From: JAWKWH01 sp041582695
GTDB taxonomy: Bacteria > Pseudomonadota > Alphaproteobacteria > Rhizobiales > Rhizobiaceae
Length of the DNA: 24,968 bases
Assembly (NCBI GenBank): GCA_041582695.1
Contig: JBFIBB010000019.1
Span: 1-24,968, forward strand
Reading direction: 5' to 3'
Part shown: positions 15,550 through 23,255 of the stretch, piece after piece
Numbering within the stretch: the stretch's first letter is position 1
Layout of the letters: every line of letters starts with the position of its first letter
Position numbers and translations under genes: made by a program
Notes under the pieces: generated by a model
Databases searched by the model: none
Seen by the model: the letters and a program-made list of their open reading frames with translations, nothing else
Told to the model about the DNA's origin: nothing

Positions 15550-17223
15550 TTACCGGGAATTGCGCTGCTGCTGCCTGTCGTTCAACAGGTGGACTGTTTC
15601 GATCTCCGTGCATCCGGCAAACACATCCTTTTGCGGATCGTAGACCGCCGTCCCCACTTCCATTATGCCAAGTACGGTATGGAACAGATTGTCGTGCGAA
15701 TAGGGGCCGCCGGTACGGGCCCGAATGCATGCGAGATCGACCTCTTCTTCGGTAACGTACTCAGGCGAAAGCCAGGCAGCGAAGGGGATATGCGTCTGCT
15801 CGTCCGGCGCTATGAACCTGGGAGCGCCGTGCAGATATAGCCCGTTCTCCCCGAGCGATTCGCCATGATCCGACATGTAGAGCATTGAGCCCACGATATG
15901 GCCGCTTTGAGCCGACAGTGCGTCGATGACTTCGCCCAGAAACTTGTCCGTATGGGCAATTGTATTGTCATAGGCGTTGCGCAGTTCCGCGTCGGTGCAG
16001 TCGGCAAAATCGGCAGACCGACAATCGGGCTTGAACGGCGCGGTCTCCTCCGCGTAGCGCAGATAGTAGGCGGGGCCGTGGCTTCCGATCTGGTGCATCA
16101 CGAACACGGTATTGCCTGTGACCTTCGGAAGTTCCTGTTTCAGCTTGTCGACCAGAATGTCGTCGCGGCACTCGCCATCCGCACAGAAGCGGGCATCGTC
16201 GCCGACGGCGAAATAGCGCTCGACCGTGCGAAGCGCCACGCCCTTGCTGCCGGTGTTGTTGTCCCACCACTCAGTGTGAACCCCGGCATGCTCGAGCACG
16301 TCGATGACGTTTTCGGTGCTCTTGGCCTTGCTTTCGCTGTATTCGCTGCGGTCATAGACGGAAAACATGCACGGAACGGAAACCGCCGTCGAAGTGCCAC
16401 AGCTCGTCGTGTTGGCGAACGCAAACACATTGTCATGCGCCTTGAGGACCGGATTGGTCTCGCGACCGTAGCCGTAAAGCGAAAAGTTCTGCGCGCGCGC
16501 CGTCTCGCCTACGACGACGACAAGCACGTGTGGTTTCTCGGGATGGGAACCGGGCTCGGCATCACCGGCGTCAAGGCCGAGCGGCGCGACGACGACGTTT
16601 TCGTCGACAATAAATGTCTTGCCATACTTTACCGCCGCGACGATCGGAGCAGCCGGATTGAGACTCGCCATCAGATCGCGATGCTCACGGAAGGTCGAGG
16701 CAAAATCGCGGTATTTGAGCATGGTGACGCCGCCCGCGAGCAGCAGGCAGGGAGCGATGACCAGCAAGTGTTGCGCCACCTTGCGGCCAAATGTCCGGTG
16801 GTCAATGCGCACCCAGGCAAGGGCCAGCGACGGCAAAATCCCGAAAATAATCATGTGCAGCACGAAGCGGGCGGTGACGAGATGTTTGGCCTCGTTCACC
16901 GTGGTGGTCGCAGCGTTGCCGATCATGTCGCGATCGATGATCACGCCGAGGGAATCGGCGTACCAGGAAGACGCGGCCGCAGCCAGGATAGCGAAAATGT
17001 AGACCGGCTTGATGAGGTATCTGACCGAAATGGCGAGGAACCCGGCGACATGCAGCGCAAACAGCCCCGAGCCGAGTGCGAGAAGCGTAGCGGGATGGCC
17101 GGCAAAATAGGTCGCGCCCCTGGCCCAGAATGTGGCGTTGGCAGTGGCGAGCAGCCACGCCGAGACAGCGATTGCAACGGGAATGTCGGAAACGATGGGT
17201 CGTTTTATCAGAATGGCAGGCAT
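15550..17223 (-). CDS. eptA: Phosphoethanolamine transferase, EptA/LptA family (membrane sulfatase-fold enzyme)
   Basis: The product is 557 residues from ATG at 17223, close to the usual length of about 550; the in-frame extension upstream adds nothing family-like. Residues 1-165 hold five transmembrane helices. The periplasmic alkaline-phosphatase-like domain has VVVVGETARAQNFSLYGYGR, the nucleophile T277 in SCGTSTAVSVPCMF, EWWDNNTGSKGV, VFVMHQIGSHGPAYY, and the metal-binding SDHGESLGENGLYLHG. Many cysteines (SCGT, VPCM, RFCADGEC, PDCRSADFADC) fit the periplasmic disulfides of the family. These enzymes move phosphoethanolamine from phosphatidylethanolamine to lipid A or core sugars, lowering net negative charge and raising resistance to polymyxin and cationic peptides. 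The exact acceptor here is unknown. No PmrAB-like regulators are nearby. Confidence 0.94.
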   Translation of the reverse strand: MPAILIKRPIVSDIPVAIAVSAWLLATANATFWARGATYFAGHPATLLALGSGLFALHVAGFLAISVRYLIKPVYIFAILAAAASSWYADSLGVIIDRDMIGNAATTTVNEAKHLVTARFVLHMIIFGILPSLALAWVRIDHRTFGRKVAQHLLVIAPCLLLAGGVTMLKYRDFASTFREHRDLMASLNPAAPIVAAVKYGKTFIVDENVVVAPLGLDAGDAEPGSHPEKPHVLVVVVGETARAQNFSLYGYGRETNPVLKAHDNVFAFANTTSCGTSTAVSVPCMFSVYDRSEYSESKAKSTENVIDVLEHAGVHTEWWDNNTGSKGVALRTVERYFAVGDDARFCADGECRDDILVDKLKQELPKVTGNTVFVMHQIGSHGPAYYLRYAEETAPFKPDCRSADFADCTDAELRNAYDNTIAHTDKFLGEVIDALSAQSGHIVGSMLYMSDHGESLGENGLYLHGAPRFIAPDEQTHIPFAAWLSPEYVTEEEVDLACIRARTGGPYSHDNLFHTVLGIMEVGTAVYDPQKDVFAGCTEIETVHLLNDRQQQRNSR

Positions 17224-17331
17224 ATAGATGTCCGGTTTCAAATTCCGCAAACGCCGGTTCAATAAGGCATTGTTATGACAGCCGGCGATTTGCACACCGC
17301 AGGCTGGATCACGCGGCTTGCGATTTTGCCA

Positions 17332-17360
17332 TTGCACTAATTTCGCCAGCCCGTTATAAG
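17332..17360 (+). promoter_or_regulatory. Sigma-70-type promoter for rpmI-rplT
   Basis: TTGCAC (17332-17337) and TATAAG (17355-17360) are separated by exactly 17 bases. The predicted transcript would begin near 17367, just before a strong hairpin, giving a leader of about 140 bases ahead of rpmI. Confidence 0.6.
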
Positions 17361-17370
17361 CCCGCGTTCC

Positions 17371-17402
17371 GAACCGCCCGGCAGGGCATGCCGTGGCGGT
17401 TC
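17371..17402 (+). promoter_or_regulatory. Strong hairpin at the start of the rpmI-rplT leader RNA
   Basis: GAACCGCC plus CGGCA (17371-17383) pairs with TGCCG plus GGCGGTTC (17389-17402), making 13 base pairs with one bulged T at 17394 and a five-base loop. A GGGC-GAAA-GCCC tetraloop hairpin lies further down the leader at 17465-17476. There is no T-run, so it is not a plain terminator. In other bacteria L20 represses its own operon by binding structured leader RNA; whether that happens here is inference. Confidence 0.5.
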
Positions 17403-17509
17403 CTTAATGCTGACAGCAATGCAATCCGCGCAAACCGGCCGATAACGGTTCCGGGCGAAGGAATGGGCGAAAGCCCTGCGGTTGCGAGCGACAAAACCGG
17501 AGAAGCAAA

Positions 17510-17719
17510 ATGCCCAAGATGAAGACCAAATCCGCTGCCAAGAAGCGGTTCAAGATCACGGCGAACGGCAAGGTCAAGGTAGCGGCCGCCGGCAAACGCC
17601 ACGGCATGATCAAGCGCAGCAACAAGTTCATCCGCGACGCGCGCGGAACGATGGTCCTTCCCGAGGCTGACGCCAAGAAGGTCATCAAGAACTACCTGCC
17701 CAACGGTGGCGGCCTGTAA
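17510..17719 (+). CDS. rpmI: 50S ribosomal protein L35
   Basis: The product is 69 residues, highly basic, and begins MPKMKTKSAAKKRFKIT, the L35 signature, followed by KRHGMIKRSNKFIRDARGT. It is a structural protein of the large ribosomal subunit. GGAG lies seven bases before the ATG. rplT follows 29 bases on, in the usual order, but infC is not upstream here; a divergent eptA gene is, as expected where infC lies elsewhere on the chromosome. It is the first gene of the transcript from the promoter near 17332. Confidence 0.97.
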   Translation: MPKMKTKSAAKKRFKITANGKVKVAAAGKRHGMIKRSNKFIRDARGTMVLPEADAKKVIKNYLPNGGGL

Positions 17720-17748
17720 GGCCCCGCACACGCCAAGGAGATCATGAC

Positions 17749-18150
17749 ATGGCACGCGTAAAGAGAGGCGTTACCGCCCACGCCAAACACAAGAAGGTCC
17801 TGAAAGCCGCCAAGGGTTTTTACGGCCGCCGCAAGAACACCATCCGCATCGCCAAGCAGGCGGTCGAGAAGGCCAACCAGTACGCCACGCGCGATCGGCG
17901 CGCCAAAAAGCGCAATTTCCGCGCGCTGTGGATCCAGCGCATCAACGCGGCGACCCGCGAGCACGGACTGACCTACGGCCGTTTCATCGACGGGCTCAAC
18001 AAGGCAGGCATCGAGATCGACCGCAAGGTGCTTTCCGACATGGCCATCCATGAGCCGGCGGCTTTCGGCGCGCTGGTCAAACAGGCCAAGTCGGCGCTCG
18101 AATACCTCAAAGACACCACACCGAATGCTTTTGAAAGCGCTGTTGCCTAA
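17749..18150 (+). CDS. rplT: 50S ribosomal protein L20
   Basis: The product is 133 residues, typically long for an alphaproteobacterial L20. It has the basic N-terminal extension (MARVKRGVTAHAKHKKVLKA) and the globular domain FRALWIQRINAATREHGLTYGRFIDGL. L20 is an early assembly protein that binds 23S rRNA and, in several bacteria, represses its own operon. AAGGAG lies upstream of the start codon. A terminator-like hairpin follows 38 bases after the stop and separates rplT from pheS, so pheS expression probably relies on read-through or its own promoter. Confidence 0.97.
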   Translation: MARVKRGVTAHAKHKKVLKAAKGFYGRRKNTIRIAKQAVEKANQYATRDRRAKKRNFRALWIQRINAATREHGLTYGRFIDGLNKAGIEIDRKVLSDMAIHEPAAFGALVKQAKSALEYLKDTTPNAFESAVA

Positions 18151-18188
18151 GCCAGCGTTTCCCGAAGCTTCGAAAATAATGTAACGGG

Positions 18189-18220
18189 AACCCGCGCTGG
18201 CAGGGCTGGCGCGGGTTTTT
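18189..18220 (+). terminator. Rho-independent terminator or attenuator between rplT and pheS
   Basis: AACCCGCGC (18189-18197) pairs perfectly with GCGCGGGTT (18209-18217) around an 11-base loop, followed by T to 18220. It lies in the 92-base gap between rplT and pheS. No Phe-rich leader peptide was found, so a pheM-like attenuation mechanism is not supported. Confidence 0.8.
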
Positions 18221-18242
18221 CATTGCCCGGAAGCGGAACACC

Positions 18243-19328
18243 ATGAGTGAACTGGAACAACTGGAAGCGACGATAGCCGCCGAGATAGAGGCGGCGGCGA
18301 ACGAGCAGGCGATCGAGGCGGTGCGCGTTGCGGCGCTCGGCAAGAAGGGCTCGATCTCCGAGAAGATGAAGACGCTCGGGGGCATGAGCCCGGAGGAGCG
18401 CCAGGTGATGGGCCCGGCTCTGAACGGGCTGAAGAACCGCATCGCCGAGGCGCTTGCAGCGCGAAAGGCCGCCCTGGCCGAAGCCGGCATCGCCGCCAGG
18501 CTGGAGACCGAGAAGGTCGATGTGACCCTGCCCGTGCAGCCTGCGCCGACGGCAACCGGCCGCATCCATCCGATCAGCCAGGTGATCGACGAGATCACGG
18601 CGATCTTCGGCGATCTCGGCTTTGCCATCGCCGAGGGTCCCGACATCGAGACGGACTATTACAACTTCACCGCGCTCAATTTCCCCGAGGGTCATCCGGC
18701 CCGCGAGATGCACGACACGTTCTTCTTCTCCCCTGGCGAGAATGGCGAGCGCAAGCTTCTGCGCACCCACACATCGCCGGTGCAGATCCGTACGATGGAA
18801 GCGCAGAAGCCGCCGATCCGCATCGTCATTCCGGGCAAGACCTATCGCTGCGATTCCGACGCAACCCATTCGCCGATGTTCCACCAGCTCGAGGGGCTGG
18901 TAATCGACAAGAGCGCCAATGTCGCCAACATGAAATGGGTTCTGGAGGAGTTCTGCAAGGCCTTCTTCGAGGTGCCGCATCTGAACATGCGCTTCCGCCC
19001 GTCCTTCTTTCCGTTCACCGAGCCGTCACTCGAGGTCGACATCCAGTGCGACCGGTCGAAGCCTGGCGAAATCCGCTTCGGCGAGGGCAGCGACTGGATG
19101 GAAATTCTCGGCTGCGGGATGGTGCATCCAAACGTGCTGCGTTTCGGCGGGCTCGATCCCGACGAGTATCAGGGCTTTGCCTGGGGCATGGGCATCGACC
19201 GCATCGCGACCTTGAAATACGGCATGCCGGACCTGCGCGACTACTTCAACGCTGACGTGCGCTGGCTGACGCATTACGGGTTCCGCCCGCTCGACATGCC
19301 GACGCTGTTTGCCGGGTTGAGCGGGTAA
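18243..19328 (+). CDS. pheS: Phenylalanyl-tRNA synthetase alpha subunit
   Basis: The product is 361 residues, the usual length. The N-terminal coiled-coil arm (about 1-90, LEQLEATIAAEIEAAANE) binds tRNA-Phe. The class II catalytic core follows with HPISQVIDEITAIFGDLGF, the motif 2 region YRCDSDATHSPMFHQLEG, and motif 3 in AWGMGIDRIATLKYGMPDLR near the end. As an alpha2-beta2 enzyme with PheT it charges tRNA-Phe using ATP. In most bacteria pheT follows directly; here 842 bases with two AT-rich genes separate them. The C-terminus is complete and shows no sign of damage from the insertion. Confidence 0.98.
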   Translation: MSELEQLEATIAAEIEAAANEQAIEAVRVAALGKKGSISEKMKTLGGMSPEERQVMGPALNGLKNRIAEALAARKAALAEAGIAARLETEKVDVTLPVQPAPTATGRIHPISQVIDEITAIFGDLGFAIAEGPDIETDYYNFTALNFPEGHPAREMHDTFFFSPGENGERKLLRTHTSPVQIRTMEAQKPPIRIVIPGKTYRCDSDATHSPMFHQLEGLVIDKSANVANMKWVLEEFCKAFFEVPHLNMRFRPSFFPFTEPSLEVDIQCDRSKPGEIRFGEGSDWMEILGCGMVHPNVLRFGGLDPDEYQGFAWGMGIDRIATLKYGMPDLRDYFNADVRWLTHYGFRPLDMPTLFAGLSG

Positions 19329-19357
19329 ACTGTGTGCAAATACAACCGAAGTGCTGT

Positions 19358-19367
19358 ACTCTAGAGT
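19358..19367. promoter_or_regulatory. Perfect 10-bp palindrome upstream of the inserted gene pair
   Basis: ACTCTAGAGT is fully self-complementary and ends 17 bases before the ATG of the first inserted gene. A weak promoter-like pair, TTGAGC (19317) and TACAAC (19341) with 18 bases between, lies just before it. Toxin-antitoxin modules often have such autoregulatory palindromes; the role here is inference. Confidence 0.3.
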
Positions 19368-19384
19368 TTTCAGAGGATTCACAA

Positions 19385-19693
19385 ATGAATACCGCCAAGA
19401 TGAAGTACCTCACAGAAGAGGAAGTGAAAGCTGTTGCGGAACCAATACTCCGGAAAAATTTTGCAACTTACGGAATTGGTGATACTGGAGTCATCGAAGA
19501 AAAAGATTTTGATGGTACATTCATTATTAGAATGACTACACATGTATCCAAACCTGTTCCTACTAACATTCTAATAGACGTCGTAGATAAAATACAGCAA
19601 AAGCTGCGTAAGCAAGGTGAAGATAGATTTGTTATTTTAGAAACGCAGCGCCAAGGAGCAACCGACGAAACTCCTGATGAGGATGTCGGATAA
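19385..19693 (+). CDS. Small hypothetical protein, first gene of an AT-rich pair inserted between pheS and pheT
   Basis: The product is 102 residues from ATG at 19385, with AGAGGA about seven bases upstream. I do not recognise the family. The N-terminal 30 residues look helical (LTEEEVKAVAEPILRKNF). A beta-alpha-beta-like stretch follows (GTFIIRMTTHVSK, then ILIDVVDKIQQKLRKQG, then DRFVILETQ), ending in an acidic tail (DETPDEDVG). It lacks the GSxxxG and DxD signature of MNT nucleotidyltransferase antitoxins. Base composition is about 39% GC over 19381-19680 by hand count, while the flanks are above 60%, and many codons are rare for the neighbours, so recent horizontal origin is likely. The next gene encodes a HEPN-like protein and overlaps or abuts it, so the two probably form one functional unit, with this one a candidate antitoxin or partner. 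Confidence 0.75.
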   Translation: MNTAKMKYLTEEEVKAVAEPILRKNFATYGIGDTGVIEEKDFDGTFIIRMTTHVSKPVPTNILIDVVDKIQQKLRKQGEDRFVILETQRQGATDETPDEDVG

Positions 19694-20174
19694 CATGGGC
19701 AGTATTACCATGGCAGCCCGGATGCTTGATGCTGCGTTCGAGCTGGCAGAACGTGGCAGCCGCAGCACAGCATTTCGCCGACGCTCAATAAGTACGGCGT
19801 ACTACGCTGTCTTCCACGCAATTGACAAACTTTGTGCGGATTATGTTACCCACTCTGCACCGAGATCATCCGAAGAATACAAACGTGCGTATCGGGCGTT
19901 GGATCACGGTCCACTCAAAAATGCATTTAGTCAGTCTCCGCTAAAAGATGTTCCACGATTGAGAAAAATCGGGCTTGCGATTGTTACGCTACAAACGGAA
20001 CGTCATAAAGCAGACTACATGCCTCCGATCGCGGGATTGTTTACTAACGATCGAGCAAAAGAACTTATCAATCTAGCAAAAAAAACCATTGCGGAAATCG
20101 AATCAATTAATCTGCGTCACAAAGATTGCCGGATACTGGCTACAAGTTTGCTTTTCAAAGAGCGGAAACAATGA
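19677..20174 (+). CDS. HEPN-domain-like protein (putative RNase toxin), second gene of the inserted pair
   Basis: The product is 165 residues if started at 19677, or 159 from ATG at 19695; the latter has GAGGA at a fair distance and would begin two bases after the previous stop. Numbering from 19677, the protein is all-helical with HEPN hallmarks: RRRSISTAYYAVFHAID (34-50), the catalytic-type R70-x6-H77 in RAYRALDHGPLKNAF, and LQTERHKADY (105-114) like the R-x-x-ADY element of UPF0332/HEPN proteins. HEPN proteins with RX4-6H are usually metal-independent RNases acting as toxins or defence effectors. GC is about 33-60% along the gene, below its neighbours. Its TGA overlaps the pheT ATG (ATGA), so pheT translation is coupled to it. 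The family call comes from motif reading only. Confidence 0.75.
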   Translation: MRMSDNMGSITMAARMLDAAFELAERGSRSTAFRRRSISTAYYAVFHAIDKLCADYVTHSAPRSSEEYKRAYRALDHGPLKNAFSQSPLKDVPRLRKIGLAIVTLQTERHKADYMPPIAGLFTNDRAKELINLAKKTIAEIESINLRHKDCRILATSLLFKERKQ

Positions 20175-22576
20175 AATTCACACTCTCCTGGCTGAAAGAC
20201 CATCTCGACACCGACGCCTCGCTTGAAGACATCTGCGAGCGCCTGACGATGATCGGGCTGGAAGTTGAAAGCGTCGACGACAAGGCGGCGCTGAAGCCGT
20301 TCACAATCGCCCGCGTGATCGAGGCCAAGCAGCATCCCGACGCCGACCGCCTGCGCGTGCTCTCTGTGGACAAGGGCGACGGCAAACCGATCCAGGTCGT
20401 CTGCGGCGCGCCCAATGCACGGACCGGCCTCGTCGGCGCCTTCGCCGCGCCCGGCACCTACGTGCCCGGCATCGACCTGACGCTGTCGGTCGGCAAGATC
20501 AGGGGCGTCGAAAGCCACGGCATGATGTGCTCGGAACGCGAGCTGCAGATGTCGGACGAGCATGACGGCATCATCGACCTGCCCGAGGACGCGCCAGTGG
20601 GAGCGAGCTTCGCGGCCTGGGCCGGGCTCGACGATCCGGTGATCGAGATCGGGCTGACGCCGAACCGGCCGGACTGCACCTCGATCTATGGCATCGCGCG
20701 CGATCTGGCGGCCGCGGGATTGGGCGCGTTGAAGGACGGCTCGGTGCGGCCTGCCGACGGCGCGGGCGAATGTCCGGTCAAGGTGCGAATAGATGCGCCC
20801 GATCTCTGCCCCGGATTTGCGCTGCGCATGGTCAAGGGCGTGAAGAACGGACCGAGCCCGAAATGGATGCAGCAGCGGCTGATCGCCATCGGGCTGCGGC
20901 CCATCAACGCTCTGGTCGACATCACCAACTACGTCACCTTCGACCGCGGGCGGCCGCTGCATGTGTTCGACGCGACCAAAGTCGCCGGCAATCTGGTCGT
21001 GCGGCGCGGATCGGAAGGCGAAAAGGTTCTGGCGCTCGACGGGCGCGAATACGAGCTCGGGCCTGACAACTGCGTCATCGCCGACGACAACGGCGTGGAG
21101 TCGATTGCCGGCGTGATGGGCGGCGAACATTCGGGCTGCGACGAGACCACGACAGACGTGCTGATCGAATCGGCCCTGTGGAATCCGATGAACATCGCGC
21201 GCACCGGCCGTAACCTTGGCATCATTACCGACGCCCGCTACCGTTTCGAACGCGGCGTCGATCCGGAATTCATGGTTTCGGGAATGGAGCTTGCCACCCA
21301 TCTGGTGACCCAGCTTTGCGGCGGCACGCCGACCGGTGCAGAGGTCGTGGGCTATGCCGGCCACACGCCGAAGACGGTTTCGTTTCCGCTCTCCGAGATC
21401 AGGCGCCTGACCGGCGTGGACGTGGAACGCGGCGAAGCGCTGGCGATCCTCGAACGGCTCGGTTTTACCGCAAACGGCGACGGCGACACGGTCGAGGTTG
21501 TGGTGCCGTCCTGGCGTCCCGATGTCGACGACAAGGCCGATCTGGTGGAAGAGGTGATGCGCATTCACGGCGTCGACAACATCGCGCCGCAGCCGATGGC
21601 CAGCCACGACGCCGTCAACGGCCGGATTCTGACCACGCTGCAAATCCGCACCCGCCAGGCCAAGCGGGTGCTGGCGGCGCGCGGCATGATGGAGGCGGTC
21701 AACTGGTCCTTCATTCCGGCGGCGCATGCGGAGCTGTTCGGCGGCGGCCAGAAGGAATTGAAGCTCGCCAATCCGATCGCCGCCGACATGAGCGACATGC
21801 GGCCATCGCTGCTGCCCGGACTGCTGACCGCCGCGCAGCGCAACGCCGACCGGGGACACGGCGATGTGGCGCTGTTCGAGGTGTCGGGAACCTACGAGAA
21901 CGACACGCCCGAGGGACAGCGCCGGGTTGCTTCCGGCATCCGCCGCGGCACCGCCAGGCTCACCGGAGCCGGCCGGCACTGGGATGGCGCGGCGGCCGAG
22001 GTCGGCGTGTTCGACGCCAAGGCGGACGCCTTTGCGGTGCTGGAAGCCTGCGGCGCGCCCGTCGCCAATCTGCAGGTCGAGGCTGGCGGGCCTGGCTGGT
22101 ACCATCCGGGCCGCTCCGGCACGATCAAGCTCGGACCGAAAACAGTGCTCGGCACATTCGGCGAGTTTCATCCGAGAACGCTCGCGGCGCTCGACGTCGA
22201 GGGGCCGCTCTCCGGTTTCGAGGTCTTCATCGACGCCATTCCCGAGGCGAAACAGAAGCCGACGAAAACCAAGCCGCGGCTCGACCTTTCCGCCTTCCAG
22301 GCCGTGACGCGCGACTTCGCCTTTGTCGTCGACAAGTCGGTCGAGGCGGCGAGCGTGCTGCGCGCGGCGGCCGGCGCCGACAGGAAGCTGATCACCAATG
22401 TCACCGTATTCGATATTTTCGAAGGCGCGGCGCTGGGCGAGGGCAAGAAATCGATCGCCATAGAAGTGGCGATCCAACCGGTCGAGCGCACGCTGACCGA
22501 CGAGGATTTCGAGCAGCTCGCCGCGAAGATCACCGGCAATGTGGCAAAGCAGACTGGCGGGGTGCTGCGGGGCTAG
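20171..22576 (+). CDS. pheT: Phenylalanyl-tRNA synthetase beta subunit
   Basis: The product is 801 residues, normal for the group. Start ATG at 20171 gives the standard MKFTLSWLKDHLDT. In order come the EMAP-like tRNA-binding domain (about 40-150, PFTIARVIEAKQHPDADRLRV), the B3/4 editing domain with LTPNRPDCTSIYGIARDLA and LVDITNYVTFDRGRPLHVFD, the B5 domain, the catalytic-like core, and the C-terminal anticodon-binding FDX-ACB domain (FQAVTRDFAFVVDKSV to the end). It completes the alpha2-beta2 synthetase with PheS and removes misacylated Tyr-tRNA-Phe. The start codon overlaps the stop of the inserted HEPN gene, an unusual upstream partner, yet the coding sequence is intact and of normal GC-rich composition. 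Confidence 0.98.
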   Translation: MKFTLSWLKDHLDTDASLEDICERLTMIGLEVESVDDKAALKPFTIARVIEAKQHPDADRLRVLSVDKGDGKPIQVVCGAPNARTGLVGAFAAPGTYVPGIDLTLSVGKIRGVESHGMMCSERELQMSDEHDGIIDLPEDAPVGASFAAWAGLDDPVIEIGLTPNRPDCTSIYGIARDLAAAGLGALKDGSVRPADGAGECPVKVRIDAPDLCPGFALRMVKGVKNGPSPKWMQQRLIAIGLRPINALVDITNYVTFDRGRPLHVFDATKVAGNLVVRRGSEGEKVLALDGREYELGPDNCVIADDNGVESIAGVMGGEHSGCDETTTDVLIESALWNPMNIARTGRNLGIITDARYRFERGVDPEFMVSGMELATHLVTQLCGGTPTGAEVVGYAGHTPKTVSFPLSEIRRLTGVDVERGEALAILERLGFTANGDGDTVEVVVPSWRPDVDDKADLVEEVMRIHGVDNIAPQPMASHDAVNGRILTTLQIRTRQAKRVLAARGMMEAVNWSFIPAAHAELFGGGQKELKLANPIAADMSDMRPSLLPGLLTAAQRNADRGHGDVALFEVSGTYENDTPEGQRRVASGIRRGTARLTGAGRHWDGAAAEVGVFDAKADAFAVLEACGAPVANLQVEAGGPGWYHPGRSGTIKLGPKTVLGTFGEFHPRTLAALDVEGPLSGFEVFIDAIPEAKQKPTKTKPRLDLSAFQAVTRDFAFVVDKSVEAASVLRAAAGADRKLITNVTVFDIFEGAALGEGKKSIAIEVAIQPVERTLTDEDFEQLAAKITGNVAKQTGGVLRG

Positions 22577-22615
22577 GACTTGCCGCAACGAGGCGAATCG
22601 CTGCTTAGTCGGGCG

Positions 22616-23218
22616 ATGAACCACCTGCGTTATTCGGGCCTGCCGTTCGACGATCAGCGGCGGGTCTTCCTCGACATCATATGGAGCGATCCGCTGACCC
22701 GCGAGGCGCTGCTGCGCGGTCGGACGCTCGGCCTGCCGGACTGGTGGATCGTCTCCGGCGTGCTCTACAACTCGGTCTGGAACCATCTCACGGGCAGGCC
22801 ATCCGGCCACGGCGTCAAGGACATCGACCTGTTTTACTATGACCGCGAAGACCTGTCCTACGATGCGGAGGACGGGGTCATCGTCGCCGGAATCGGGATA
22901 TTCGACGGGTTGCCGGTTCCGGTGGAAATCCGCAACGAGGCGCGCGTGCACCTGTGGTACGAGAAAAAGTTCGGCCGCAAATGTCCGCCCTATCGCGACT
23001 GCCGTCACGCTATCGATCACTTCGCCTCCAGAACCCACTCGGTGGCGGTGCAATTGCAAGCGGACGACCGGCTCGAGCTCTACGCGCCCTACGGGCTCGA
23101 CGACATCTTTTCCTTCCGCGTCGCGCCAAACCATGCACTGGACAACCGCGCGACACATGAGGAAAAGGGTGCAAGGGCGAAGAAAAACTGGCCGGAAGTG
23201 ACGATAGAGCCTTGGTAG
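22616..23218 (+). CDS. Nucleotidyltransferase-family protein (DUF925 type)
   Basis: The product is 200 residues from ATG at 22616; a TTG at 22580, four bases after pheT, is an equally possible start adding 12 residues. The pattern DWWIVSGVLYNSVWNHL followed by GVKDIDLFYYD matches the predicted nucleotidyltransferase family formerly DUF925, with D69 and D71 as the likely metal-binding pair. The remaining family landmarks are present: VPVEIRNEARVHLWYEKKFG and YAPYGLDDIFSFRVAPN. Biochemical function is unknown. It is in the same direction as pheT and close to it, so it may share its transcript. Its composition is native, unlike the gene pair upstream of pheT. Confidence 0.88.
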   Translation: MNHLRYSGLPFDDQRRVFLDIIWSDPLTREALLRGRTLGLPDWWIVSGVLYNSVWNHLTGRPSGHGVKDIDLFYYDREDLSYDAEDGVIVAGIGIFDGLPVPVEIRNEARVHLWYEKKFGRKCPPYRDCRHAIDHFASRTHSVAVQLQADDRLELYAPYGLDDIFSFRVAPNHALDNRATHEEKGARAKKNWPEVTIEPW

Positions 23219-23255
23219 CGATCCGCGACCGCCAGGAGAGAGGGAAGGAGAAACC

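Noticed and set aside
18151..18242. PheM-like leader peptide controlling pheS
   Set aside because: No short reading frame with a run of Phe codons lies before the hairpin; only a terminator-like structure is present.
19385..19693. MNT-type antitoxin as the partner of the HEPN gene
   Set aside because: The required GSxxxG with downstream DxD or DxE is missing from the 102-residue protein.
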